Assembly: GCF_003261575.2 (NCBI RefSeq)
Contig: NZ_CP036176.1
Location: 1 to 64,000, forward strand
Source of the DNA: Klebsiella huaxiensis
GTDB taxonomy: Bacteria; Pseudomonadota; Gammaproteobacteria; Enterobacterales; Enterobacteriaceae
Direction of reading: 5' to 3'
DNA: 64,000 nt
Shown: piece by piece, positions 9,280 to 17,838 of the stretch
How positions within the stretch are numbered: position 1 is the first letter of the stretch
How the letters are laid out: every line of letters begins with the position of its first letter
The notes under the pieces: model-generated
The model's input: only the letters and a program-made list of their open reading frames with translations
What the model was told of the DNA's origin: nothing
Databases searched by the model: none
Position numbers and translations under genes: made by a program

Positions 9280-9821
9280 TCTTGCATTCTTCAGGTCAGT
9301 TCAGAGTTTAGATCCGGAACTGGCTTTTTTCGGATCCCGGATGACAAAACGCATGATATTTCCTGTAAATGCAATTATTCATAACATTTATATTCATATA
9401 TGTTAAAAGTGCGAAATTAGCATCAGTTGTTGGTTATTATTAAGATTTCAGCAACAAACCGTATCCCACCCGCTTCGTTAAAAAAACCGAAGGTCATCAG
9501 AAGCGCTCACTGATCGTTCCGGGCTGAGACGGTGGCAGCGTCACGGGTAATGTCTCTATTTTATTGGTCGTGAGGAAGGCCGGATAATGGCCAAACTAAG
9601 AAGCCATAGCATTGGGGGCAGCCTGCTGATCTGGTATGATCGAGCAGAGGCTCATCTCAATGAGCAATCCCCGCAACAAATTTTTTCGGGGTGCAACAGA
9701 CCCTTTAGTGTCCAGGCCTGAAAAAAAAGAAAGCACGGTCTCTGAGAGACTACGGTCCTTACGCAACCATACCGGTTAGCGAGCTTTATATTTTCATTAT
9801 GACTATCTGTATAACAGGGGA
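9280..9821. other. 540-bp intergenic region with several loops
   Basis: It separates the leftward membrane-protein gene from the rightward HNH gene. It carries the 26-bp palindrome (9311-9336), a small inverted repeat CTTCG/CGAAG around an A-run (9473-9492) and CCCCG/CGGGG around a T-run (9669-9691). I see no gene. Confidence 0.55.
9311..9336 (+). repeat. Palindromic element, copy 2 of 3
   Basis: GATCCG, spacer GAACTGGC, TTTTTT and CGGATC, differing from copy 1 at two spacer positions. It lies 107 bp upstream of the ATG (9204) of the large leftward membrane-protein gene. Confidence 0.75.
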
Positions 9822-10736
9822 ATGAATGTGATTAAAAAAATATGCGAAGTGATTGATGGAGAGTATGTCTGTGACATTGATATCAGTGTGGAAGAATGGA
9901 AAACTTTATTAACAAATGATAAAGTTTTTGACACAAAAAGTATTGCAGCGTTAAAAAAATGGTTTATTGAGCCAAATCATTCCTGCACATGCTTCGATAT
10001 TGGTAAGAAGTACGACCTGCACAGCATGAGTGCTAATGGAGTCATAAACGGACTGGGTGGCAGAGTTCAAAAAGAACTTGGTAGATTCGAGGTTAAAGGT
10101 GTCGGAAATATCGCATCCGGTACAAAATTCATTACCGTAATGAAGAGTAAAGAAATCGGCGGAAAACCCAAAAGAAACTTATGGACAATTCGTGAGGAAC
10201 TTGTTCAGGCAATTAACGAACTGGATTTTTTTGGTACAACAGAAATGGCCAGCAGTGAGTATTACTCTGACGATGAGTTGATCAATGCCATAGAGAAAAG
10301 TAATATCTTTGACAACGTTCAGACGTTTGAATATACAGGGGAAGCCAAACCAAAGAAAAATGCAATAGAAGTAAAAAATGGCCTCTCGTATCCCAGGAGT
10401 AAAGGTGTATCCCAAAATGCGCTGAATAAAGCAGGTTACAGATGTGAAGTCGATAGTGACCACCCAACATTCAGAAGGCGAAATTCATCCTTAAATTACA
10501 CAGAACCTCATCACATTGTACCTATGTCCAGGCAAGATGCTTTTGACACATCTCTTGATGTTGAAGAAAATATCATATCTCTGTGTTGCAATTGCCATAA
10601 ACAAATTCACCTTGGTCAGGGTTATGAAGATATGCTGAAAGAAATATACACTGCGCGAAAAAGGTTATTAAAAAAAGTTGGTATTGATATATCACTGGAA
10701 AACTTGATTCTTTATTACAAAATGGAAAGTAAGTGA
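9822..10736 (+). CDS. HNH endonuclease-domain protein
   Basis: A 304-residue protein with a C-terminal HNH nuclease fold: YRCEVD near residue 206, EPHHIVPMS near 230 supplying the catalytic His pair, and CCNCHKQIHLG near 256. The two Cys pairs suit a zinc-stapled HNH finger. The N-terminal 190 residues are unrecognised and may recognise the target. The GTG two codons in is an alternative start with better spacing from AGGGG. It is AT-rich compared with neighbours, suggesting separate acquisition. It could be a stand-alone restriction nuclease or a homing-type enzyme; the sequence does not decide. Confidence 0.78.
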   Translation: MNVIKKICEVIDGEYVCDIDISVEEWKTLLTNDKVFDTKSIAALKKWFIEPNHSCTCFDIGKKYDLHSMSANGVINGLGGRVQKELGRFEVKGVGNIASGTKFITVMKSKEIGGKPKRNLWTIREELVQAINELDFFGTTEMASSEYYSDDELINAIEKSNIFDNVQTFEYTGEAKPKKNAIEVKNGLSYPRSKGVSQNALNKAGYRCEVDSDHPTFRRRNSSLNYTEPHHIVPMSRQDAFDTSLDVEENIISLCCNCHKQIHLGQGYEDMLKEIYTARKRLLKKVGIDISLENLILYYKMESK

Positions 10737-11043
10737 GATTCAAACGAGAGTGATACCTTCGTTTTATTGGTCGGGATGAACAGCAGATGATGTTTCCGGC
10801 AAGTATCGGGTCCAGAAACTTTCTGTTAAAAAAGAGGTAAAAGTAGTCTTGAGCCCTGACTGCGAATTGCCATTGCGCATGACCAGAGAACAGGACGAAC
10901 CCCTGCCAAACCCAGGCATGAGAAACACCTTTAAAACATAGACTTAATTAAAATCAGCAATTCCCATCGAAATAATAAGCAAGCAGAATTGGCTCAGGTG
11001 AATTTCACTCGGTGCAGTGCATGCGCTGGGGGGGTTAAAAGGA
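10737..11043. other. Roughly 310-bp stretch without a gene
   Basis: This marks the boundary between the unknown-gene region and the metal island. It contains a G-run near 11029 and no recognisable gene, IS end or inverted repeat of note. Confidence 0.5.
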
Positions 11044-11067
11044 AAAACCCGAAATGAATCGGGTTTT
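11044..11067 (-). terminator. Terminator after copM-like gene
   Basis: An 8-bp stem AAAACCCG/CGGGTTTT with an 8-base loop is followed on the minus strand by five T residues. It lies about 80 bp past the stop of the leftward DUF305 gene. Confidence 0.65.
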
Positions 11068-11143
11068 GATTAATTAACGATTAACAGGTTCCCGTGCCCG
11101 GGAACACTCTGACTGTACGCGCAATATATTATTTCCGCAATCA

Positions 11144-11494
11144 TTATTTTTGATTACCAAGCCATTTATTCATCTGCTCAATTTCACCTTTTTGAGCTTT
11201 AATTATGTCCTGCGCGAGCTTTCTCATTTCCGGATCTTTTCCGTATTTTAGCTCGGTCTCAGCCATTGCTATTGCCCCTTCATGGTGTGCTACCATGCCT
11301 TTCGCAAAAGCCTTGTCGGGATCGGAATCTTTTACAGCGGCCATCATTTTGTCATGCATACCTTTCATGCCGGACATATATTCCTGTGACGATGCCGATG
11401 AGGATATATCTGACATTTTCATTTCTGAATGTTCTGCGGAAATCGCTGGCAGGGATAACATCAGTATAACAAAAAGCGAATTTGTGATTTTCAT
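11144..11494 (-). CDS. copM: CopM-like periplasmic metal-binding protein (DUF305)
   Basis: A 116-residue secreted protein with a signal peptide of about 20 residues (MKITNSLFVILMLSLPAISA). The mature part is rich in Met and His (HSEMKMSD, MSGMKGMHDKMM, MVAHHEGAIAMAETEL). The AHHEGAIAMA block is the signature of the DUF305/CopM family of copper-binding periplasmic proteins. It stands at the edge of the sil/pco island, next to silE and in the same direction. Copper or silver sequestration is inferred from family and position. Confidence 0.8.
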   Translation of the reverse strand: MKITNSLFVILMLSLPAISAEHSEMKMSDISSSASSQEYMSGMKGMHDKMMAAVKDSDPDKAFAKGMVAHHEGAIAMAETELKYGKDPEMRKLAQDIIKAQKGEIEQMNKWLGNQK

Positions 11495-11543
11495 ATAATA
11501 AACCCTTTCAGATGGTTACCGGATAAGTTTAGCTGAGTCAGAC

Positions 11544-11565
11544 AAAAAAGCCCCCTGAAGGGGGC
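11544..11565 (-). terminator. silE terminator
   Basis: GCCCCC/GGGGGC with a TGAA loop (11550-11565) is followed on the minus strand by six T residues (AAAAAA at 11544-11549). It lies 75 bp beyond the silE stop. Confidence 0.8.
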
Positions 11566-11639
11566 AAAAAATAACAACATATCCGTATAAGGGACAATCT
11601 ATCAAGGAAAGGGTAACCGCACGGAAACTTCAGTTGTCA

Positions 11640-12071
11640 TCAGCCCGCATTGATCATGCGGCGGTGTGCATCAGCCATAGCCTGATGGGGGCCGGACTGA
11701 CCGTTATTCGTAAATTCATGGGCAACAGCTGCTCTTTCATGTTCATTCATCGCCGCAAACGAAGTCGCCGGGCGGGAAGCGTTAACGGTGCCAGTTCCCA
11801 TCATCTTCTGATGACTTTCCGCCATTTTTTTATGTGCATCTGCTGAACCATTGTTCATGGTTTCATGAACAATAATAGCCTGTTCATGCTGATCCATACC
11901 GGCCATCCGTGGGGCTGCCCCCTGGATGGCGGCTGGAGTTGAAGAAGACTGCATCTGATGGGCCGGAGCCTGAGCATTATTGACACGCTCATGGATATTT
12001 ACGGTTTCAGTGGCCCAGGCCGTAGAAATTAAGCTCAAACCTAACACTGATGCTAAGACGATATTTTTCAT
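11640..12071 (-). CDS. silE: SilE periplasmic silver-binding protein
   Basis: A 143-residue protein with a 20-residue signal peptide ending at AWA. The mature protein is His/Met-rich and built from repeats of the form HExxNNxxxxxHxxM (HETMNNGSADAHKKM, HEFTNNGQSGPHQAM). It binds several Ag+ or Cu+ ions in the periplasm and buffers them for the Sil efflux pump. The start at 12071 has GGAGAG 6 bases before it; longer in-frame starts lack a signal peptide. It is transcribed away from silS and has its own SilR-type box at 12286. Confidence 0.95.
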   Translation of the reverse strand: MKNIVLASVLGLSLISTAWATETVNIHERVNNAQAPAHQMQSSSTPAAIQGAAPRMAGMDQHEQAIIVHETMNNGSADAHKKMAESHQKMMGTGTVNASRPATSFAAMNEHERAAVAHEFTNNGQSGPHQAMADAHRRMINAG

Positions 12072-12285
12072 GGTAACTCTCCATTTCTGAATTAGTGATG
12101 TCCGTGAATTTCGATCTGTGTCCTCAGTAGTACAACTGACAACTCTACAGACCTTATTCCGCCGGGATGAGGCTTTAATACAACTCCTGGCTTGTGCTGA
12201 TGCCGTGTATGGATGAAGTAATAATGCCTTCCTGATAAGTTGCACTAATTATATCGAATGGCTTCTGTTTGCTGCATGACAGGCT

Positions 12286-12303
12286 AATGACATCTTTGTC
12301 ATT
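12286..12303 (-). promoter_or_regulatory. SilR box upstream of silE
   Basis: AATGACATCTTTGTCATT, a near-perfect dyad of TGACA-N4-TGTCA, matches the CusR/SilR site type. It lies about 215 bp before the silE ATG and 14 bp past the silS stop. Confidence 0.75.
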
Positions 12304-12316
12304 TACATCTTTATTT

Positions 12317-13792
12317 TCAGCATTGGGTTTCCGGGATCATTTTCTCCAGTCTGGGCACGGATAAGATAAAACGCGTGGAGCGTACGTCTGATTCCACCTG
12401 CACTCTTCCGTGATGTGCTTCCACGATTGACTTCACAATCGCAAGGCCGATGCCGCTGCCTTCTCCTTTTCGTTGTCTGGATGGATCCACCCGATAAAAA
12501 CGGTCAAACAGCCTTGATAAATGTTCTTCAGGGATCGGTTTCCCCGGATTTTCAATCACAAGGTCAAAAAAGCTCTCCTGCTCTCTTATTGAGACGGTGA
12601 TTGCCTGTCCCTCCGGGGTATAACGCAGGGCATTGGATAACAGATTATTGATCGCCCTTCTGAACATTTGTGGATCTCCCTCAACCAGGCAGGGCATCCC
12701 GTTAAATTTGAGCGTGATATTGCGTTCTTCGGCCCAGGCTTCGAAAAACTCGAAGACTTTCATGACTTCCGCTCTGAGGTCAAACATGACCCTGTCAGGT
12801 ATCAGCTGATTATTATCTGCCTGTGCCAGGAACAGCATATCGCTGACCATTTTGGTCATCCGGTTATACTCTTCAAGACTGGAATAGAGGACATCCTCAA
12901 GTTCCCTCTGTGTTCGATCCTGACTCAGTGCGATTTCAGTCTGCGTCACCAGATTGGTGATGGGCGTTCTGATCTCATGCGCGATATCGGCAGAGAAATT
13001 GGCCTGGCGGGTAAAGACATCCTCAATCTTTCCAATCATATGATTGAACGAGATAACCAGTTGCTCCAGCTCAATGGGAACGCGTGTCGGTTCCAGTCGC
13101 GCATCAAGATTCTCGGAGGTGATGTTTTTAATGGCATTGCTGACATTACGAAGGGGCAGGTGCCCCTGACGGACAGCGATTCGAATGATCAGAACAATCA
13201 ACAGGCTTATCACGACGGCAATCGCAATCAGGTTCTTTTTCAGCGCATCGAGGTAATGGAGATGGAAATTAATGGATAGGCCAGTCAGCATGACATAGTT
13301 CTGCTGTTTGCCCTGAAATATCGCCTGACCAGAGGAGGCGATAATCCGGTATGTTTCCATCTTCATTTCGGACCCGGTATCCATCGGTCCCGCAGGATCC
13401 TCCACCGTCCAGAGAAAGACATCCCGTGCGCGGCTGTGCTCGCTAAAATCTGCTGAATTCACTGCCGGGCGTAGTGCCGCCCCCTGAGTTGAGCTAAAGA
13501 GCACTTCACCCCTGGGATTGAGGAGCAAAAGGGCAACGTTGCGGTAGCTGGCAATTGATTCCTTTATTTTGCTTATTTTTTTATCATCCGGATCCACCGG
13601 GGACTGCAGTATACGGTTCAGTGTGGTGCTGATTTGTTGAAGATCGCTGACATCCTGCTCGGCAAAATGATTTTCAACAGAATGCAGCATAAACCAGGTG
13701 AAGGCGATAAAAGCCAGTATCGTGGACAGGCTGATAAAAAAGGTCAGCCGCAGAGCGAGTGAGAAAGGGCGTCTGGAAGGTTTGCTATGCAT
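12317..13792 (-). CDS. silS: SilS silver/copper sensor histidine kinase
   Basis: A 491-residue inner-membrane kinase of the CusS/PcoS heavy-metal class. The first membrane helix spans about residues 12-36, a periplasmic sensor loop follows to about 185, and a second helix lies at 187-206. A HAMP region precedes the DHp motif DIAHEIRTP with phospho-accepting His272. The ATPase end shows NNLLSNALRYTP and GEGSGIGLAIVKS. It overlaps silR by 8 bases in the order silR-silS. It senses periplasmic Ag+ or Cu+ and phosphorylates SilR. Confidence 0.94.
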   Translation of the reverse strand: MHSKPSRRPFSLALRLTFFISLSTILAFIAFTWFMLHSVENHFAEQDVSDLQQISTTLNRILQSPVDPDDKKISKIKESIASYRNVALLLLNPRGEVLFSSTQGAALRPAVNSADFSEHSRARDVFLWTVEDPAGPMDTGSEMKMETYRIIASSGQAIFQGKQQNYVMLTGLSINFHLHYLDALKKNLIAIAVVISLLIVLIIRIAVRQGHLPLRNVSNAIKNITSENLDARLEPTRVPIELEQLVISFNHMIGKIEDVFTRQANFSADIAHEIRTPITNLVTQTEIALSQDRTQRELEDVLYSSLEEYNRMTKMVSDMLFLAQADNNQLIPDRVMFDLRAEVMKVFEFFEAWAEERNITLKFNGMPCLVEGDPQMFRRAINNLLSNALRYTPEGQAITVSIREQESFFDLVIENPGKPIPEEHLSRLFDRFYRVDPSRQRKGEGSGIGLAIVKSIVEAHHGRVQVESDVRSTRFILSVPRLEKMIPETQC

Positions 13793-14465
13793 CCGGGACC
13801 TCCAGCATGTAGCCCACGCCCCGGACTGTCTGGATCAGCTTTGTCTCGTAATCGTTGTCTATTTTAGCGCGGAGTCGCTTTACTGCGACATCGATCGCAT
13901 TAGTGTCGCTGTCAAAATTCATGTCCCAGACCTGAGAGGCAATCAGGGAGCGGGGAAGAACCTCGCCCTGATGGCGAATGAAGAATTCCAGCAGGCTGAA
14001 CTCTTTACTGGTGAGCACAATGCGGTTTCCGGCGCGACTGACTTTTCTGGATACGAGATCCATCGAGAGATCAGCCACCCTAAACTGGTTTTCCGTGATC
14101 ATCGTGTTTCCCCGCCTCAGAAGGGTTCTCACCCGGGCCAGCAGTTCGGCAAACGCAAAGGGTTTAACCAGATAATCGTCCGCACCCAGTTCCAGTCCTT
14201 TGACCCTGTGTTCGATCGTGCCGAGGGCCGTCAGTAGTAAGACCGGCATACCCTTTCCGGCAGTGCGCAGCATGCGGATGATATCCCAGCCGTTCACATC
14301 AGGCAGCATGATGTCCAGAATGACTAAATCATACTCGGCTGTCATGGCGAGATGATATCCGGTAAGACCATTATCAGCGTGATCCACTACGAACCCTGCC
14401 TCTGTAAGCCCTTTGCTGAGATATTCACCTGTTTTAATTTCGTCTTCGACGATCAATATTTTCAT
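13785..14465 (-). CDS. silR: SilR response regulator
   Basis: A 226-residue OmpR-type regulator. The receiver domain has phospho-accepting Asp51 (LVILDIMLPD) and the conserved Lys of VKPFAFAELLAR. The C-terminal winged helix ends with VKRLRAKIDND and TVRGVGYMLE. It is divergent from silC across 189 bp containing a SilR box, and co-transcribed with silS. It activates silCFBA and silE on metal stress. Confidence 0.95.
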   Translation of the reverse strand: MKILIVEDEIKTGEYLSKGLTEAGFVVDHADNGLTGYHLAMTAEYDLVILDIMLPDVNGWDIIRMLRTAGKGMPVLLLTALGTIEHRVKGLELGADDYLVKPFAFAELLARVRTLLRRGNTMITENQFRVADLSMDLVSRKVSRAGNRIVLTSKEFSLLEFFIRHQGEVLPRSLIASQVWDMNFDSDTNAIDVAVKRLRAKIDNDYETKLIQTVRGVGYMLEVPDA

Positions 14466-14534
14466 CTTGCTCCCCGTCTGGCTGCTAATGTCATTCTATT
14501 GCGCACACGATCGTAATCAACGAATTACCGTAAA

Positions 14535-14552
14535 AATGACAACATTGTCATT
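14535..14552 (+). promoter_or_regulatory. SilR box between silR and silC
   Basis: AATGACAACATTGTCATT is a perfect 8-bp dyad around CA. It is the classic CusR/SilR target and lies about 100 bp before silC and 70 bp before silR, so it could serve both directions. Confidence 0.85.
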
Positions 14553-14654
14553 ATTCTGTCACCCGACAAACAGAGTGCATTCTGTAAAGTAAACCTGGTA
14601 ATACTCTGGACTTCATTTGAACCATTTACCAGGTCTGCCTGGACGAGAAGCAAT

Positions 14655-16040
14655 ATGTTCAAATTAAAACTACTCAGCATCAGCACAATCTTCATTCTGG
14701 CTGGTTGTGTCTCTCTGGCGCCTGAATATCAGCGTCCGGCAGCACCGGTACCCCAGCAGTTTTCACTGTCCCGTAACAGCCTGACGCCAGCGGTGAATGG
14801 CTATCAGGATACGGGCTGGCGTAACTTTTTTGTCGATCCCCAGGTCACCCGGCTGATTACTGAAGCCCTGACTAATAACCGTGATTTGAGAATGGCTGCA
14901 CTGAAGGTTGAAGAGGCCCGGGCCCAGTTCAACGTCACGGATGCAGATCGTTATCCCCAGCTGAATGCCTCATCCGGGATCACATACAGCGGTGGTCTGA
15001 AAGGTGACAAGCCGACCACACAGGAGTACGACGCAGGTCTGGAGTTCAGTTATGAGCTCGATTTTTTCGGCAAACTTAAGAACATGAGTGATGCTGATCG
15101 CCAGAACTACTTTGCCAGCGAAGAAGCCCGTCGGGCCGTACACATCCTGCTGGTCTCCAGCGTTTCACAAAGCTATTTCAGCCAGCAACTGGCGTACGAA
15201 CAACTTCGTATTGCGCGGGAAACGCTGAAAAATTATCAACAGTCCTATGCTTTCGTTGAGCAGCAGCTCGTGACCGGGAGTACGAACGTTCTGGCACTTG
15301 AACAGGCGCGAGGACAAATCGAAAGTACCCGCGCCGAAATAGCCAAACGAGAAGGCGATCTGGCTCAGGCAAACAATGCCCTGCAACTGGTGCTGGGAAC
15401 GTACCGCGCACTTCCGTCAGAAAAAGGGATGAAAGGCGGGGAGATAGCCCCAGTAAAATTGCCACCAAATCTGTCTTCACAAATTTTGCTGCAGCGACCG
15501 GATATTATGGAAGCGGAATATCAGCTGAAAGCGGCTGATGCCAATATTGGCGCAGCGCGAGCGGCCTTTTTCCCCTCAATTACCCTGACCAGTGGTCTTT
15601 CCGCAAGCAGTACGGAGCTGTCCAGCCTGTTTACGTCAGGAAGTGGAATGTGGAATTTTATCCCTAAAATTGAAATTCCTATATTTAATGCTGGCAGGAA
15701 TAAAGCCAATCTGAAGCTGGCTGAAATTCGCCAGCAACAGTCGGTGGTTAATTACGAACAAAAAATTCAGTCAGCCTTTAAGGATGTTTCCGACACGCTT
15801 GCGCTGCGCGACAGCCTTAGCCAGCAACTTGAGTCACAGCAGCGTTATCTTGATTCACTTCAGATAACTCTCCAGCGTGCCAGAGGATTATATTCCAGTG
15901 GTGCTGTCAGTTACATTGAAGTGCTGGATGCAGAGCGTTCTCTCTTCGCTACGCAGCAAACCATTCTCGATCTTACCTATTCCCGGCAGGTTAACGAAAT
16001 TAATCTGTTTACCGCACTGGGTGGCGGTTGGGTAGAGTAA
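14655..16040 (+). CDS. silC: SilC outer-membrane channel
   Basis: A 461-residue TolC-family lipoprotein, the outer-membrane exit duct of the Sil tripartite pump. The signal peptide ends in the lipobox LAGC with acylated Cys18. Two outer-membrane-efflux repeats follow, with coiled-coil helices such as ALEQARGQIESTRAEIAKREGDL and the conserved QRPDIMEAEYQLKAADANIGAARAAFFP segment. Length equals CusC-type proteins. It begins the silCFBA operon, 29 bp before silF. Confidence 0.95.
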   Translation: MFKLKLLSISTIFILAGCVSLAPEYQRPAAPVPQQFSLSRNSLTPAVNGYQDTGWRNFFVDPQVTRLITEALTNNRDLRMAALKVEEARAQFNVTDADRYPQLNASSGITYSGGLKGDKPTTQEYDAGLEFSYELDFFGKLKNMSDADRQNYFASEEARRAVHILLVSSVSQSYFSQQLAYEQLRIARETLKNYQQSYAFVEQQLVTGSTNVLALEQARGQIESTRAEIAKREGDLAQANNALQLVLGTYRALPSEKGMKGGEIAPVKLPPNLSSQILLQRPDIMEAEYQLKAADANIGAARAAFFPSITLTSGLSASSTELSSLFTSGSGMWNFIPKIEIPIFNAGRNKANLKLAEIRQQQSVVNYEQKIQSAFKDVSDTLALRDSLSQQLESQQRYLDSLQITLQRARGLYSSGAVSYIEVLDAERSLFATQQTILDLTYSRQVNEINLFTALGGGWVE

Positions 16041-16068
16041 ATTTATTTAATTAATCAGGAAATTTAAA

Positions 16069-16422
16069 ATGCGTAATTCATTTAAAGCCGTTTTATTTGG
16101 TGCCTTCTCTGTCATATTTTCTGCCGGTCTTCATGCTGAAACACATCAGCATGGTGATATGAATGCTGCCAGTGACGCTTCGGTACAGCAGGTTATCAGG
16201 GGCTCCGGTGTCGTTAAAGCCATTGATATGAATAGTAAAAAAATCACCATTTCGCACGAAGCTATCCCTGATGTGGGCTGGCCTGCAATGACCATGCGCT
16301 TCACTTTTGTTAATGCAGACGACGCTATTAATGCCCTGAAAACTGGCAGCCACGTTGATTTCTCGTTTATTCAGCAGGGTAATATTTCTTTACTTAAAAG
16401 CATTAACGTGACGCAGTCCTGA
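16069..16422 (+). CDS. silF: SilF periplasmic metallochaperone
   Basis: A 117-residue CusF-type protein with a signal peptide of about 23 residues (ending LHA). The small OB-fold carries the metal site residues His63, Trp71, Met74 and Met76 (ISHEAIPDVGWPAMTMRF), which hold Cu+ or Ag+ with a cation-pi contact. It hands metal to SilB in the periplasm. It sits between silC and silB in the operon. The 113-bp gap before silB contains a CGCCTGTACATTCACATAGG region I could not assign. Confidence 0.94.
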   Translation: MRNSFKAVLFGAFSVIFSAGLHAETHQHGDMNAASDASVQQVIRGSGVVKAIDMNSKKITISHEAIPDVGWPAMTMRFTFVNADDAINALKTGSHVDFSFIQQGNISLLKSINVTQS

Positions 16423-16535
16423 TTGGCTGTCCGGAGCGATTACATCCTGTGCGCCTGTACATTCACATAGGTATATGTGTGAGTTAACCGTCAGGCGCAT
16501 ATGCCAGGTGTTTTGATTTTTTAGCGGAAAATTGT

Positions 16536-17828
16536 ATGGCTTCTTTAAAGATAAAATATGCTGCAATAATTATCAGCAGCCTCATAGCAGGGGGGCTGAT
16601 ATCGGTTACTGCCTGGCAGTATGTAAACTCAGCACAAAAGACAGAAAAAACAGAACAAAAGGCACCGGAACGAAAGGTGCTTTTCTGGTATGACCCAATG
16701 AAACCGGATACCAAATTTGATAAACCCGGAAAATCGCCCTTTATGGATATGGACCTGGTGCCAAAATATGCTGATGACAGTGGCGATAAAAGCAGTGGCG
16801 GGATCCGTATCGACCCAACCCAGGTTCAGAATCTGGGATTAAAAACGCAAAAAGTCACACGAGGAATGCTGAATTATTCTCAGACAATCCCGGCTAATGT
16901 CAGCTATAACGAGTATCAGTTTGTTATTGTGCAGGCGCGTTCTGACGGGTTTGTCGAAAAAGTCTACCCCATGACGATTGGCGATCATGTGAAGAAGGGG
17001 ACGCCACTTATCGATATTACCATTCCGGACTGGGTGGAAGCACAGAGTGAATTCCTTCTGTTATCCAGCACCGGTGGTACTTCCACGCAAATTAAAGGCG
17101 TTCTGGAACGGCTTCGCCTGGCAGGTATGCCGGAAGAGGATATTCAGAGACTGCGTTCTACCCGGAGCATTCAGACCCGTTTTACCATTAAAGCACCTAT
17201 TGATGGTGTCATTACTGCATTTGACCTGCGCACCGGCATGAATATTTCGAAAGATAAGGTGGTGGCTCAGATTCAGGGAATGGACCCGGTCTGGATCAGC
17301 GCTGCAGTGCCAGAATCTATCGCCTATCTGCTGAAAGATACGTCGCAGTTTGAAATTTCGGTACCGGCTTATCCGGATAAAACATTCCATGTCGAAAAAT
17401 GGAATATTCTTCCCAGCGTGGATCAGACAACCCGTACGCTTCAGGTCCGTCTCCAGGTTTCTAATAAGGATGAGTTTCTCAAGCCGGGCATGAATGCCTA
17501 TCTGAAACTGAATACCAGAAGCCAGGAGATGCTGCTGATACCAAGCCAGGCCGTTATCGATACCGGCAAAGAACAGCGCGTGATTACTGTTGATGATGAA
17601 GGCAAGTTTGTGCCGAAACAGATCCACGTTCTGCATGAGTCACAGCAACAGTCCGGCATCGGCTCCGGCCTGAATGAAGGCGATACCGTGGTGGTCAGTG
17701 GCCTGTTCCTCATTGACTCTGAAGCCAATATTACGGGCGCACTGGAACGTATGCGCCACCCTGAAAAAACAGAAAGCAGTATGCCAGCAATGTCTGACCA
17801 GCCTGTAAATATGCATTCAGGGCACTGA
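16536..17828 (+). CDS. silB: SilB periplasmic adaptor of the silver pump
   Basis: A 430-residue RND membrane-fusion protein. An N-terminal membrane anchor (about residues 8-27) precedes a metal-binding segment FWYDPMKP...KSPFMDMDLVPKY, rich in Met, that accepts Ag+ or Cu+ from SilF. Barrel-sandwich, hairpin and beta-barrel domains follow, and the tail is Met/His-rich (MPAMSDQPVNMHSGH). It links SilA to SilC. The silA ATG lies 11 bases after its stop with GGAG between, so the two are tightly coupled. Confidence 0.95.
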   Translation: MASLKIKYAAIIISSLIAGGLISVTAWQYVNSAQKTEKTEQKAPERKVLFWYDPMKPDTKFDKPGKSPFMDMDLVPKYADDSGDKSSGGIRIDPTQVQNLGLKTQKVTRGMLNYSQTIPANVSYNEYQFVIVQARSDGFVEKVYPMTIGDHVKKGTPLIDITIPDWVEAQSEFLLLSSTGGTSTQIKGVLERLRLAGMPEEDIQRLRSTRSIQTRFTIKAPIDGVITAFDLRTGMNISKDKVVAQIQGMDPVWISAAVPESIAYLLKDTSQFEISVPAYPDKTFHVEKWNILPSVDQTTRTLQVRLQVSNKDEFLKPGMNAYLKLNTRSQEMLLIPSQAVIDTGKEQRVITVDDEGKFVPKQIHVLHESQQQSGIGSGLNEGDTVVVSGLFLIDSEANITGALERMRHPEKTESSMPAMSDQPVNMHSGH

Positions 17829-17838
17829 GGAGACGACG

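Noticed and set aside
9473..9691. CTTCG/CGAAG and CCCCG/CGGGG loops as further copies of the 26-bp element
   Set aside because: The arms differ from GATCCG/CGGATC and are only 5 bp; similar shape but not the same motif.
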